A stretch of 64,000 bases of DNA from Herbaspirillum frisingense GSF30 (GTDB lineage: Bacteria > Pseudomonadota > Gammaproteobacteria > Burkholderiales > Burkholderiaceae_D). Below the pieces are notes generated by a model. The model worked only from the letters and a program-made list of their open reading frames with translations, searched no databases and had not been told where the DNA came from. How positions within the stretch are numbered: position 1 is the first letter of the stretch; each line of letters begins with the position of its first letter. A program made the translations under genes and the position numbers. Positions 48,239 to 59,367 of this stretch are shown piece by piece. The stretch covers positions 1-64,000 of the forward strand of contig NZ_AEEC02000007.1 in assembly GCF_000300975.2 (NCBI RefSeq). The letters run 5' to 3'.

Positions 48239-49450
48239 GTGAATCCCCTACTCGACCAACTGCAGCCCTATCCCTTCGAAAAGCTCAAGAAGCTCTTCGC
48301 CGGCATCACGCCCGATCCGGCCTATCGTCCGATCAGCCTGGGTATCGGCGAGCCCAAGCATCCGACACCGGAATTCATCAAGCGCGCGCTGACCGACAAC
48401 CTGGCCGGCCTGGCTTCCTACCCGGCCACGCTGGGCAGCGATGCCCTGCGCGGCGCGATTGCCGACTGGCTGCAGAATCGCTATGGCATCCCGCGCCCTG
48501 ATCCGGCCACCGAAATCCTGCCGGTCAATGGTTCGCGTGAGGCACTGTTCTCGCTGACGCAGACCGTGATCGACCCCACCAGGCCTGGCGCGCTGGTGAT
48601 GTGCCCCAACCCGTTCTACCAGATCTACGAAGGCTCGGCCTACCTGGCCGGCGCCCAGCCGTACTTCGTCAATTCCGACCCGACGCGCAACTTTGCACCG
48701 GACTTCAGCCAGGTGCCGCAGGAGGTGTGGGAGCGCGTGCAGCTGCTCTTCGTCTGCTCGCCCGGCAACCCCACGGGCGCGGTGCTGACGCTGGAAGACT
48801 GGAAGGAACTGTTCGCCCTGTCGGATCGCTATGGCTTCGTGATCGCTTCCGACGAGTGCTATTCGGAAATCTACTTCAAGCAGGAGCCGCCGCTGGGTGG
48901 CCTGGAAGCCGCCCGCAAGCTGGGCCGCGACTACCGCAACCTGATCGCGTTTTCCAGCCTGTCCAAGCGCTCCAACGTGCCGGGCATGCGCTCGGGCTTC
49001 GTGGCCGGCGATGCGGCGATCCTGAAGAAATTCCTGCTCTACCGCACCTACCATGGCGGCGCCATGAGCCCGGTGATCCAGGCAGCGTCGGTAGAGGCCT
49101 GGAAGGACGAGACCCACGTCCAGGACAACATCGCCAAGTACGTCACCAAGTTCTCGCAGGTCACCCCGCTGTTGCAGGAAGTGCTGGACGTCGCGCTGCC
49201 GGACGCGGCCTTCTACCTCTGGGCGAAGGTCGACAAGCTGGTCGCCATCAGCGACACCGAATTCGCCCGTCGCCTGTACGCCGAATATAATGTCACGGTG
49301 CTGCCCGGCAGCTACCTGGCGCGCGAGGCGCATGGCGTCAATCCGGGCGCCGGTCGCATCCGCATGGCGCTGGTGGCCGAAGTCGAGGAATGCCTGGAGG
49401 CGGCGCAACGCATCGTCGCCTTTACCAAGAAACTCGCCGGCCAGGGCTAA
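48239..49450 (+). CDS. dapC: N-succinyldiaminopimelate aminotransferase
   Basis: A 403-residue class I PLP aminotransferase of the succinylase branch of lysine/diaminopimelate synthesis. The N-terminal part [14 protein letters not shown] and the PLP-lysine motif [17 protein letters not shown] are clear, with [11 protein letters not shown] and SDECYSEIY binding the cofactor. The only sensible start is the GTG at 48239 (reading [16 protein letters not shown]); upstream open frame has no family similarity. It heads dapC-dapD-arsC-dapE. Confidence 0.94.
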   Translation: MNPLLDQLQPYPFEKLKKLFAGITPDPAYRPISLGIGEPKHPTPEFIKRALTDNLAGLASYPATLGSDALRGAIADWLQNRYGIPRPDPATEILPVNGSREALFSLTQTVIDPTRPGALVMCPNPFYQIYEGSAYLAGAQPYFVNSDPTRNFAPDFSQVPQEVWERVQLLFVCSPGNPTGAVLTLEDWKELFALSDRYGFVIASDECYSEIYFKQEPPLGGLEAARKLGRDYRNLIAFSSLSKRSNVPGMRSGFVAGDAAILKKFLLYRTYHGGAMSPVIQAASVEAWKDETHVQDNIAKYVTKFSQVTPLLQEVLDVALPDAAFYLWAKVDKLVAISDTEFARRLYAEYNVTVLPGSYLAREAHGVNPGAGRIRMALVAEVEECLEAAQRIVAFTKKLAGQG

Positions 49451-49508
49451 AAGCCCGCCGACAAGCGAGACCAATACCCCTTTCACCCAACCGTTCATAG
49501 ATACCAAC

Positions 49509-50342
49509 ATGACACAGTCCATTCAGCAAATCATCGATCAGGCGTGGGAAGACCGCGCCAGCCTGTCCCCCAAGAGCGCTCCGGCCGACATCCGCAATGC
49601 AGTCGCCGAAGTGATCGCAGGCCTGAACGATGGCACCCTGCGCGTCGCCAACCGTCAAGGCGTCGGCCAGTGGGAAGTCAACCAATGGGTGAAGAAGGCC
49701 ATCCTGCTGTCGTTCCGCCTGGAAGACAACGTGCCGATGTCGGCCGGTACCGGCTACCCGCAGTTCTACGACAAGGTGCCCACCAAGTTCGCCAACTACA
49801 CCGCCGAAGATTTCGCCAAGGGTGGCTTCCGCGTGGTGCCGCCTGCTGTGGCCCGTCACGGTTCCTTCATCGGCCGCAACGTGGTGCTGATGCCCTCCTA
49901 CGTCAACATCGGCGCCTATGTCGATGAAGGCACGATGGTCGACACCTGGGCCACCGTCGGCTCGGCTGCGCAGATCGGCAAGAACGTTCACCTGTCCGGC
50001 GGTGTCGGCATCGGCGGCGTGCTGGAGCCGGTGCAGGCCGGTCCGGTCATCATCGAAGACAACTGCTTCATCGGTGCCCGTTCGGAAGTGGTCGAAGGCG
50101 TCATCATCGAAGAAAACTCGGTGCTGTCCATGGGCGTGTACATCGGCCAGTCCACCAAGATCTACGATCGTGAAACCGGTGAAGTGCATTACGGCCGCGT
50201 GCCGGCCGGTTCCGTGGTGGTACCGGGCAACCTGCCCTCCAAGGATGGCAAGTACAGCCTGTACGCCGCGATCATCGTCAAGAAGGTCGATGCCCAGACC
50301 CGTTCCAAGACTTCCATCAACGAACTGCTGCGCGGCGAGTAA
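49509..50342 (+). CDS. dapD: Tetrahydrodipicolinate N-succinyltransferase
   Basis: A 277-residue trimeric left-handed beta-helix enzyme adding succinyl from succinyl-CoA to tetrahydrodipicolinate. N-terminal helical domain ([14 protein letters not shown]), then hexapeptide repeats with [20 protein letters not shown] and [20 protein letters not shown]. The start at 49509 gives MTQSIQQII, the family beginning. It works between DapA/B products and DapC. Confidence 0.97.
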   Translation: MTQSIQQIIDQAWEDRASLSPKSAPADIRNAVAEVIAGLNDGTLRVANRQGVGQWEVNQWVKKAILLSFRLEDNVPMSAGTGYPQFYDKVPTKFANYTAEDFAKGGFRVVPPAVARHGSFIGRNVVLMPSYVNIGAYVDEGTMVDTWATVGSAAQIGKNVHLSGGVGIGGVLEPVQAGPVIIEDNCFIGARSEVVEGVIIEENSVLSMGVYIGQSTKIYDRETGEVHYGRVPAGSVVVPGNLPSKDGKYSLYAAIIVKKVDAQTRSKTSINELLRGE

Positions 50343-50456
50343 TCCCGCCTTGCGGCTTCATTGAAGTCCTGCATCACCACGCGCCGCGCCGGTCGTCTCG
50401 TACACCGGCGCGGCGTCGTGTTCTAGTGGCCCCGATTGCAAAGCGCGAGAACGAGC

Positions 50457-51946
<1,490 letters not shown>

Positions 51947-51970
51947 GTGCCCGGCATTGAAGAGAACATC

Positions 51971-52861
51971 ATGACCCCCAACAATTTCTCCACCGTGCGC
52001 GACCTGCTGCGCTACGCCGTGACCCGTTTCAACACCGAACAACTGTTCTTCGGTCACGGCAGCAGCAATGCGCTGGACGAGGCAGCCTACCTGATCCTGC
52101 ATACGCTGAAGCTGCCGCTGGACCAGCTCGATCCCTTCCTCGATGCGCGTCTGCTGCCCGAGGAAATTGCCTCCGTCATGCGCGTGATCGAGCGTCGCAG
52201 CAAGGACCGCGTGCCGGCCGCCTACATCACCAACGAAGCCTGGCTGGGTGCCTATCGCTTCTACGTCGATGAGCGCGTGATCGTACCGCGTTCCTTCATC
52301 GCCGAATTGATTCCGCAGCATTTCTCGCCGTGGATCCAGGACCCGGAAGCCATCGTGAATGCGCTGGACCTGTGCACCGGTTCGGGCTGTCTGCCGGTCT
52401 TGCTGGCCGACGCCTTCCCCCATGCGCAGATCGATGCCGTCGATATCTCCGCCGATGCCCTGGCGGTGGCGCGCAAGAACGTGGACGAGTACCAGCTGCA
52501 GGAGCGCATCATCCTGGTCGAGTCGGACCTCTACACCCAACTGCCGGCCCGCAAGTACGACCTGATCATCAGCAATCCGCCGTATGTGAATTCCGGTTCC
52601 ATGGCCAAGCTGCCGCAGGAATACCTGCGCGAGCCGCAACTGGCGCTGGCCGGCGGCGAGGATGGCATGGACCTGGTGCGCAAGATCGTCGCTGGCGCCG
52701 CTGAACGTCTCACGCCCGAAGGCGTGCTGGTGGTCGAGATCGGCAACGAACGCGCCTTTGCCGAAGCCGCCTTCCCGGAACTGGAACTGACCTGGCTGAC
52801 CACCAGCGCCGGTGACGACATGGTGTTCCTGGTCACGGCCGAACAACTGCAACTGGGCTGA
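51971..52861 (+). CDS. prmB: 50S protein L3 glutamine methyltransferase
   Basis: A 296-residue SAM-dependent methyltransferase of the HemK/PrmB family, modifying the glutamine of ribosomal protein L3. The SAM site is LDLCTGSGCLPVLLAD and the glutamine-binding motif NPPYVNSGSM lies near residue 200. The N-terminal helical domain with FGHGSSNALDEA distinguishes PrmB from the release-factor enzyme PrmC. It follows dapE by 24 bases. Confidence 0.94.
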   Translation: MTPNNFSTVRDLLRYAVTRFNTEQLFFGHGSSNALDEAAYLILHTLKLPLDQLDPFLDARLLPEEIASVMRVIERRSKDRVPAAYITNEAWLGAYRFYVDERVIVPRSFIAELIPQHFSPWIQDPEAIVNALDLCTGSGCLPVLLADAFPHAQIDAVDISADALAVARKNVDEYQLQERIILVESDLYTQLPARKYDLIISNPPYVNSGSMAKLPQEYLREPQLALAGGEDGMDLVRKIVAGAAERLTPEGVLVVEIGNERAFAEAAFPELELTWLTTSAGDDMVFLVTAEQLQLG

Positions 52862-52912
52862 TGCCCTGAAGTCCGCCCTGCTCCACCGCGTTCCACTGAT
52901 TGTGAATCACCG

Positions 52913-54898
52913 ATGATCCGTTTCCAGCAAGTATCCCTCCAGCGCGGCGTCAAGCCGCTGCTGGAGAATGTCGACCTGACGCTCAACCCGGGCGACAAGA
53001 TCGGCCTGATCGGCGCCAATGGCGCCGGCAAGTCCAGCCTGTTCGCCATGCTGCGTGGCGAATTGCACGCCGACCAAGGCAATATCGATTTCCCGGCACG
53101 CTGGCGCATGGCCTACGTGGCGCAGGAAACGCCGGCGCTGGACCGTCCGGCCATCGAATACGCCATCGATGGCGACGCCCACCTGCGCCAGCTGGAAGCC
53201 GATCTGGCCCGTGCCGAAGCGCAGCCCGATGACAAGCACGACGGCAACCACATCGCCGAACTGCACACCGCCCTGGCCGATGCCGACGCCTATACGGTGC
53301 GCTCGCGTGCCGAGCAGTTGCTGCTGGGCCTGGGCTTTTCGCTGGAACAGATGGCGCGGCCGGTGGCCAGCTTCTCGGGCGGCTGGCGCATGCGCCTGAA
53401 CCTGGCACAGGCGCTGATGTGCCCGTCCGACCTGCTGCTGCTGGACGAACCGACCAACCACCTGGACCTGGATGCCATCATCTGGCTGGAAGACTGGTTG
53501 AAGCGCTACCCGGGCACCCTGCTGATCATTTCCCACGATCGCGATTTCCTGGATGGCGTGGTCAATGTCATCGTTCATATCGATGATCGCAAGCTCAAGC
53601 GTTATTCCGGCAACTACAGCGCCTTCGAGCGCCAGCGCGCGGCCCAGCTGGAACTGATGGCCGGCATGATCGAGAAGCAGCAGCGCCAGCGCGCCCACCT
53701 GCAATCCTTCATCGACCGCTTCAAGGCCAAGGCCACCAAGGCGCGCCAGGCGCAGAGCCGCATGAAGGCGCTCTCCAAGATGGAAGAACTGGCGCCGCTG
53801 CGCGCGGCGGCCGAATTCTCCTTCGAGTTCCGCGAACCGCTGTCGGCGCCCAACCCCTTGCTGGTGATGGAAAAGGTCAATGCCGGCTATCACATCGAGG
53901 GCAAGAACGGCGCGCCGGATGAAGACAAGATCATCGTGCATGGCATCGACTTTTCGCTGCAAAACGGCCAGCGCATCGGCCTGTTGGGCGTCAACGGCGC
54001 CGGCAAGTCCACGCTGATCAAGACGGTGGCAGGCGAGATCGATCCCTTGTCCGGCACGGCCCGCCTGGGCAAGGGGCTGGTGATCGGTTACTTTGCCCAG
54101 CACCAGGTGGAGATGCTGCGCCATGACGAATCGCCGCTGTGGCACCTGACGCGACTGGCGCCGGATGTGCGCGAGCAGGAGTTGCGCAACTTCCTGGGCA
54201 GCTTCAACTTCAACGGCACCATGGCCTCGTCCTCCATCGCGCCCTTCTCGGGCGGTGAAAAGGCGAGACTGGCGCTGGCGCTGATCGTCTGGCAGCGCCC
54301 CAACCTTTTGCTGCTGGACGAACCGACCAACCACCTCGACCTGGAAACCCGCGAAGCCCTGACCATGGCCCTGGCGCAGTTCGAAGGTACGCTGGTCCTG
54401 GTGTCCCACGATCGCCACCTGTTGCGTGCCACCACCGACCAGTTCCTGATCGTGGCCGAGGGCAAGCTGCAAGACTTCGACGGCGACCTGGACGACTACA
54501 AGGACTGGCTCTTCAAGACCAAGCTGGCCGCACGCAATGATGCGGCTGCCGCAGCGCCCCTGCCCACGGCCAGCCAGGTGGCGGACGCCGCTTCGTCGGC
54601 CAGCACCGTGGACCGCAAGGAGCAGAAGCGACTGGAAGCCGAGCAGCGCCAGAAGATGTCGGCGCTGAAGAAGCCCATTGAGACGCGCATCAAGCGGCTG
54701 GACGAACAGATCGCCAAGCTCAATGCGCGCAAGGCTGACATCGATGCGCGGCTGGGAAGTGCCGATATCTACGATGCGGCCAACAAGGAAGAACTGAAGA
54801 CGCTCATCACTGACCAGGCCTATTGCAGCAAGGAGCTCGAACAGTTGGAGAACGAGTGGCTGGAGCAGCAGGAAGCGCTGGAGCAACTGCAGGCCTGA
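52913..54898 (+). CDS. ABC-F family ATPase (YheS/Uup type)
   Basis: A 661-residue soluble protein with two ABC ATPase domains and no membrane helices. First Walker A GANGAGKSSL (about 34-43), signature FSGGWRMRL; second Walker A GVNGAGKSTL (about 358-367), signature FSGGEKARL; both followed by LLLDEPTNHLDL. The linker between them (about 245-290) is rich in Arg/Lys/Gln, and the C-terminal extension (about 540-661) is a charged coiled coil. ABC-F proteins act on the ribosome E site; the layout with a long C-terminal coil is nearest YheS as I recall it. Confidence 0.92.
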   Translation: MIRFQQVSLQRGVKPLLENVDLTLNPGDKIGLIGANGAGKSSLFAMLRGELHADQGNIDFPARWRMAYVAQETPALDRPAIEYAIDGDAHLRQLEADLARAEAQPDDKHDGNHIAELHTALADADAYTVRSRAEQLLLGLGFSLEQMARPVASFSGGWRMRLNLAQALMCPSDLLLLDEPTNHLDLDAIIWLEDWLKRYPGTLLIISHDRDFLDGVVNVIVHIDDRKLKRYSGNYSAFERQRAAQLELMAGMIEKQQRQRAHLQSFIDRFKAKATKARQAQSRMKALSKMEELAPLRAAAEFSFEFREPLSAPNPLLVMEKVNAGYHIEGKNGAPDEDKIIVHGIDFSLQNGQRIGLLGVNGAGKSTLIKTVAGEIDPLSGTARLGKGLVIGYFAQHQVEMLRHDESPLWHLTRLAPDVREQELRNFLGSFNFNGTMASSSIAPFSGGEKARLALALIVWQRPNLLLLDEPTNHLDLETREALTMALAQFEGTLVLVSHDRHLLRATTDQFLIVAEGKLQDFDGDLDDYKDWLFKTKLAARNDAAAAAPLPTASQVADAASSASTVDRKEQKRLEAEQRQKMSALKKPIETRIKRLDEQIAKLNARKADIDARLGSADIYDAANKEELKTLITDQAYCSKELEQLENEWLEQQEALEQLQA

Positions 54899-55033
54899 TG
54901 CCGCCTGGCTGGGGGCCGGCATAAGCTTTCTACATCAAAGTCTTAAGCCTGCCCTTGCAGTTCGGCAAAACGAAGGCATCATGGCGACCTGGCTGCATTT
55001 TCGTGGCGATTGTTTTCGAAAGGAAATCGACAA

Positions 55034-55837
55034 ATGAACAAGAACATCAAGCAATGGCTGCTGGCTGGCGTTGGCGCTGCACTGCTGGCCTCTTCCCTGA
55101 GCGTTTCCGCAGCTGACCTGCTGCAATCGGTCAAGAGCAGCGGCACCCTGAAAGTGGCGCTGGAAGGCAACTATCCGCCGTTCAACTTCAAGGACGCCAA
55201 GACGGGCGAGCTGACCGGCTTCGAGGTCGACGTGGCCAAGCTGCTGGCGGCCAAGCTGGGCGTGAAACCCGTCTTCACCACCACCGAATGGAGCGGCATC
55301 CTGGCAGGCCTGGGCGCGGGCAAGTATGACGTCATCATCAACCAGGTGGGCATTACCGACGAACGCCAGAAGGCCTTCGACTTTTCCGACCCCTACACCC
55401 TCTCCAGCGCCCAGTTGATCGTGCGCAAGGATGAAAAGCGCGAATTCAAGAGCCTGGACGACCTGAAGGGCAAGAAGCTCGGCCTGGGCCAGGGCACCAA
55501 CTTCGAACAGAAGGCCAAGGCCGTGCCGGGCATCGACGTGCGCACCTATCCGGGTTCGCCGGAATACCTGGCTGACCTGGCCGCTGGTCGCATCGACGCC
55601 GCCTTGAACGACAGCCTCCTGGTCGGCTACATCCTGAAGTCGACCAACCTGCCCTTGAAGGCCGGCAGCCCCATCGGCACCGTCGACAAGATCGGCATTC
55701 CCTTCCGCAAGGGCAACCCGGAATTCAAGGCCGCGCTGAACAAGGCCCTGGCCGACATCAAGGCCGATGGCAGCTTCAAGGCCGCTTCCGAGAAGTGGTT
55801 CGGCATTGACGTAAGCCAGCCGCCGAAAGCACAATAA
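55034..55837 (+). CDS. Amino-acid ABC transporter substrate-binding protein
   Basis: A 267-residue periplasmic binding protein. A signal peptide of about 26 residues ends VSA-AD; then the family-3 solute-binding sequence with LKVALEGNYPPFNFKD, GFEVDVAKLLAAKLG and a later DAALNDSLLVGYIL. It resembles the cystine/polar amino acid group (TcyJ/FliY-like), but the ligand is not certain. Start at the ATG at 55034 with AGGAAA upstream. The permease follows after a terminator-like hairpin. Confidence 0.93.
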   Translation: MNKNIKQWLLAGVGAALLASSLSVSAADLLQSVKSSGTLKVALEGNYPPFNFKDAKTGELTGFEVDVAKLLAAKLGVKPVFTTTEWSGILAGLGAGKYDVIINQVGITDERQKAFDFSDPYTLSSAQLIVRKDEKREFKSLDDLKGKKLGLGQGTNFEQKAKAVPGIDVRTYPGSPEYLADLAAGRIDAALNDSLLVGYILKSTNLPLKAGSPIGTVDKIGIPFRKGNPEFKAALNKALADIKADGSFKAASEKWFGIDVSQPPKAQ

Positions 55838-55888
55838 GGCGCGCTCACCGGCGCCCCATGCCGACCGGCACTGACCGGGCGGACCGAC

Positions 55889-55917
55889 TTATCCCCGCAT
55901 TGCGGGGATAATTTTTT
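55889..55917 (+). terminator. Terminator-like hairpin between binding protein and permease genes
   Basis: TTATCCCCGC pairs perfectly with GCGGGGATAA across a 3-base loop, followed by six T. This is a canonical intrinsic terminator only 7 bases before the permease start. It probably acts as an attenuator that makes binding protein in excess over permease. Confidence 0.88.
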
Positions 55918-55924
55918 ATATCGA

Positions 55925-56590
55925 ATGCCTATGGAAATCCTGGAACTGCTACAGCAAGCCGCCCCCACCCTGGCCAAGGGCGTGGGCTATACCCTGCTTT
56001 TTGCACTGGCGTCCATGGTGGGCGGACTGGTGCTGGGTTTCGTGCTGGCCGTGGCGCGCATCGTTCCCTGGCGCCCGATCCACTGGCCGGCTGCGCTCTA
56101 CGTCAGCATGATGCGCGGCACGCCCTTGCTGGTGCAGATCTTCGTGGTGTATTACGGCCTGCCGGGGATCGGCATCGAGTTCTCGCCGCTGACGGCCGGC
56201 GTCCTGACCCTGAGCCTGAACGCCGGGGCTTACCTGTCGGAAAGCCTGCGCGGTGCCATCCTGGGCGTTACCCGAGGTCAGTGGAACGCCTCCTACAGCG
56301 TCGGGCTGACCTATTTCCAGACCTTGCGCTACATCATCGTGCCGCAGGCGGTGCGCATCGCCGTCCCCTCGATGAGCAACACCCTGATCAGCCTGATCAA
56401 GGATACCTCGCTGGTTTCCGTCATTACCGTCACGGAACTGATGCTGGCCACCAAGGAAGTGATTGCCGTGACCTTCCGCCCGCTTCCGCTCTATCTGGCG
56501 GCAGCGGCGATCTACTGGATGCTCAGCCTGTGTTTCGAGGCCCTGCAACATCGTCTGGAAAAGAAACTGGGCAAGGCGCACCAGATATAG
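55925..56590 (+). CDS. Amino-acid ABC transporter permease
   Basis: A 221-residue inner-membrane protein of the HisMQ family with about five helices. The coupling helix motif is seen in the stretch from LSESLRGAILGVTRGQWNAS to QTLRYIIVPQAVRIAVP, where it contacts the ATPase. The N-terminus MPMEILELLQ is preceded by TATATCGA rather than a good ribosome site, partly because the upstream hairpin lies there. No ATP-binding gene follows; the next gene is on the other strand. It likely borrows an ATPase encoded elsewhere. Confidence 0.93.
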   Translation: MPMEILELLQQAAPTLAKGVGYTLLFALASMVGGLVLGFVLAVARIVPWRPIHWPAALYVSMMRGTPLLVQIFVVYYGLPGIGIEFSPLTAGVLTLSLNAGAYLSESLRGAILGVTRGQWNASYSVGLTYFQTLRYIIVPQAVRIAVPSMSNTLISLIKDTSLVSVITVTELMLATKEVIAVTFRPLPLYLAAAAIYWMLSLCFEALQHRLEKKLGKAHQI

Positions 56591-56641
56591 GTCGAGCAAG
56601 ACCTTGCGCAGACGCAGCCATCACTGCGGTTAGTGAACGTG

Positions 56642-56673
56642 AAAAAGCCCGAATGTTGTGCATCCGGGCTTTT
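56642..56673 (+). terminator. Terminator behind the permease gene
   Basis: AAAAGCCCG pairs with CGGGCTTTT across about 13 bases; four T end the structure. It lies about 50 bases past the stop. Confidence 0.82.
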
Positions 56674-56737
56674 CGCATTTCTGGATCGGGGCGGGAATCT
56701 TTCCGTGCCGACGACATCCATGAATCAGTAATCAGCG

Positions 56738-57019
56738 CTAGCGTTTGACGCGGTAGATGTCCTGACCGACTTCGTTGATCTGGCGCCGCAGTTCACGCCG
56801 TTCATCGGCGCTGAGCTTGCCGTTGCGGCGCTGATCCTGATCGCTGGCGATCTGGTTGCGGTGATCCTGCGGGTTGAAATCACCCGCGTGCTGACGGAAG
56901 TCGCCCGGCTGCCCCGGCATCGGCCGGCCACCCTGTGGTGGGGCTGCCGACGCGGCCGCTCCCACACCGAGCGCCAGCATCACTGCCAGACATAGCTTGT
57001 TGACGACTGCAATCTTCAT
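56738..57019 (-). CDS. Small exported protein of unknown function
   Basis: A 93-residue protein with a clear signal peptide (about 1-26, cleavage near ASA-AP). The mature part is rich in Gln, Arg, Asp and Pro, starting PPQGGRPMPGQPGD, and ends with a charged helix LSADERRELRRQINEVGQDIY. I know similar short C-terminal motifs from other betaproteobacterial exported proteins but no function. It is divergent from ompR-envZ and so may be regulated by it. Confidence 0.75.
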   Translation of the reverse strand: MKIAVVNKLCLAVMLALGVGAAASAAPPQGGRPMPGQPGDFRQHAGDFNPQDHRNQIASDQDQRRNGKLSADERRELRRQINEVGQDIYRVKR

Positions 57020-57110
57020 AATGTGCGTATTTTCCGAGGACAGAGAATCAAAAGGGAAAGCCCTGACGACATGGCTTTCTTGCCTGATTCCAGTGTAGGC
57101 CGCAGGCCGC

Positions 57111-57121
57111 GATGGTATAAG
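57111..57121 (+). promoter_or_regulatory. Probable extended -10 promoter of ompR
   Basis: GATGGTATAAG holds a TG one base before TATAAG (57116-57121), the extended -10 form, 85 bases before the ompR start. The -35 region is poor, as is common for extended -10 promoters. Confidence 0.45.
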
Positions 57122-57206
57122 ATGATTAAGGTAAGGTATGTAACAGTTTGTAATGGATCATCCGCCCCGACTTGCTCAAAATCGCCAAGACGCTACCATA
57201 GGCAAC

Positions 57207-57968
57207 ATGAATACAACTACTGGCAACAATAGTAATACGACAACATCCGCCAATCAATTCAAAGTATTGGTGGTGGATGACGATATCCGTCTGCGCGACC
57301 TGCTGCGTCGCTATCTGACCGAACAGGGTTTCAACGTGGTCACGGCCGAAAACGCCCAGGCCATGAACAAGCTATGGATCCGTGAGCGCTACGATCTGCT
57401 GGTGCTGGACCTGATGCTGCCCGGCGAAGATGGCCTGGCGATCTGCCGCCGCCTGCGCGGCGCCGGCGACCAGACCCCGATCATCATGCTCACCGCCAAG
57501 GGCGAGGACGTGGACCGCATCATCGGCCTGGAAATGGGTGCCGACGACTACCTGCCCAAGCCGTTCAATCCGCGTGAGCTGGTGGCCCGCATCAACGCGG
57601 TGCTGCGCCGCAAGGGCCCGGACGAACTGCCGGGTGCGCCTTCGGAGACGCCGGAAACCTTCGAATTTGGCGATTTCATCCTTGATCTGGGGACCCGTAC
57701 CCTGAAAAAGAACGGCGAAACGATTTCCCTCACCACCGGCGAATTCTCGGTACTGAAGGTCTTTGCCCGTAACGCCCGCCAGCCGCTGTCGCGTGAAAAA
57801 CTGATGGAAATGGCGCGCGGTCGCGAATATGAAGTCTTCGATCGCAGCCTGGACGTGCAGATTTCCCGCCTGCGCAAGCTGATCGAGCCGGATCCGGCCA
57901 ATCCCTTGTACATCCAGACCGTCTGGGGCTTGGGCTATGTCTTCATCCCGGAAGGGAAACCGCGCTGA
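57207..57968 (+). CDS. ompR: OmpR-type response regulator
   Basis: A 253-residue two-component regulator. The receiver domain has the acidic triad DDD (24-26), the phospho-acceptor Asp68 in LVLDLMLPGEDG and the switch lysine in DDYLPKPFNP (Lys118). A winged-helix DNA-binding domain (about 150-250) follows, with LTTGEFSVLKVF and DRSLDVQISRLRKLIE. The first 17 residues are a Thr/Asn-rich tail. An ATG further upstream in frame is less likely. The sensor envZ starts 37 bases downstream. Confidence 0.95.
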   Translation: MNTTTGNNSNTTTSANQFKVLVVDDDIRLRDLLRRYLTEQGFNVVTAENAQAMNKLWIRERYDLLVLDLMLPGEDGLAICRRLRGAGDQTPIIMLTAKGEDVDRIIGLEMGADDYLPKPFNPRELVARINAVLRRKGPDELPGAPSETPETFEFGDFILDLGTRTLKKNGETISLTTGEFSVLKVFARNARQPLSREKLMEMARGREYEVFDRSLDVQISRLRKLIEPDPANPLYIQTVWGLGYVFIPEGKPR

Positions 57969-58005
57969 TCGCCCGCTTCACCCCTGACCTGCAGGCCGTT
58001 TGCCG

Positions 58006-59367
58006 ATGAAAGCCCGACCCCAATCAGGATGGTTCAGCAACGGCCTGTTCTGGCGTACTTTCTTCCTCCTGACCTTCCTGATCACCGCCAGCATGGTGGC
58101 CTGGGTGGCCAGTTTCCGCATGGTCGAACGCGGCCCGCGTGCGGAGCAGCTGGCCGCCCAGATCGTCTCGGTCGTGACCATCACCCGCGCTGCGCTGACC
58201 CACTCGGCGCCGGAGATGCGACGCGAACTCCTGTTCGACCTGGCCAGCAATGAAGGTATCCGCATCTATCCGCTGGAAAAGACCGACCGTATCGTCCCGC
58301 CGGAAGACTCACCCATCGTCCCCGAACTGGAGTACTACGTGCGCCAGTCGCTGGATGAGAACACCACCTTCGCCTCCAGCGTGAACGACGTCGAAGGGTT
58401 CTGGATCAGCTTCAACATCGATGACGACCAGTACTGGCTGATGCTCGACCGTGGCCGCCTGGATCGCACCTCCAGCCTGCAATGGCTGGGCTGGGGCTCG
58501 ATTGCACTGTTCCTGTCGCTGATCGGCGCGGTCTTCATCTCGACCCTGATCAACCAGCCGCTGGCGCGCCTGACGGCTGCGGCCCGCGCCATCGCCAAGG
58601 GGCGGCAACCAGAGCCGCTACCCGAGTCCGGACCGACCGAGATCGAGGAAGCCAACCGCAGCTTCAACCAGATGGTGGCCGACCTCAATCGCATCGAGTC
58701 CGACCGGGCCCTGATCCTGGCCGGCATCTCGCACGACCTGCGCACCCCGCTGGCGCGCATGCAGCTGGAAGTGGAGATGGCCAACCTCTCCGACGAATCG
58801 CGCGATGGCATGCATTCGGATCTGGCGCAGATGGATAGCATCATCGGGCAGTTCCTCGACTATGCCAAACCCTTCGACACCAGCAATCTGGAAACCATCG
58901 ACCTGGCCAGCCTGCTGGAAGACGTTGCCAGCAACTCCGGCAGGCTGTCCGACGTGAAGATCACCGCCCAGATCACCCCGGCCACCGAAGTCGCCGGCAA
59001 TGGCACCGAGCTGGCGCGGGTCTTCAGCAACCTGGTGGAAAATGCCCGCCGCTACGGCAAGACGCCGGGCACCGATTGTGCGGAGATCCATCTGCGCAGT
59101 CGCATCGAGGGGCATCACGTAGTGGTGGATGTGTTCGATCATGGCCCGGGCGTGCCGGAGAATGAATGCGAGCGTCTGCTGCGCCCATTTACGCGGCTCG
59201 ATACCGCGCGCGGACAGGCCAACGGTTCCGGACTGGGCCTGGCGATCGTCAACCGCATCGTGCTCAAGCACAATGGCAAGCTGAGCTTGAAGGGTCATGA
59301 AGAGACCCGTGGCGGCCTGCTCGTGCAGATCACGCTGCCGCTGAAGGGGCATCGTCGCCATGCGTGA
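58006..59367 (+). CDS. envZ: EnvZ-type sensor histidine kinase
   Basis: A 453-residue inner-membrane kinase. TM1 about 15-38, a periplasmic loop of about 105 residues, TM2 about 160-180, HAMP, then the histidine motif SHDLRTPLARMQLE (His about 242), N box NLVENARRYG, G1 DHGPGVP and G2 GSGLGLAI. It phosphorylates the OmpR encoded upstream. The ATG at 58006 is preferred over a TTG two codons before. Its last 8 bases overlap the FlhE-like gene. Confidence 0.95.
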   Translation: MKARPQSGWFSNGLFWRTFFLLTFLITASMVAWVASFRMVERGPRAEQLAAQIVSVVTITRAALTHSAPEMRRELLFDLASNEGIRIYPLEKTDRIVPPEDSPIVPELEYYVRQSLDENTTFASSVNDVEGFWISFNIDDDQYWLMLDRGRLDRTSSLQWLGWGSIALFLSLIGAVFISTLINQPLARLTAAARAIAKGRQPEPLPESGPTEIEEANRSFNQMVADLNRIESDRALILAGISHDLRTPLARMQLEVEMANLSDESRDGMHSDLAQMDSIIGQFLDYAKPFDTSNLETIDLASLLEDVASNSGRLSDVKITAQITPATEVAGNGTELARVFSNLVENARRYGKTPGTDCAEIHLRSRIEGHHVVVDVFDHGPGVPENECERLLRPFTRLDTARGQANGSGLGLAIVNRIVLKHNGKLSLKGHEETRGGLLVQITLPLKGHRRHA

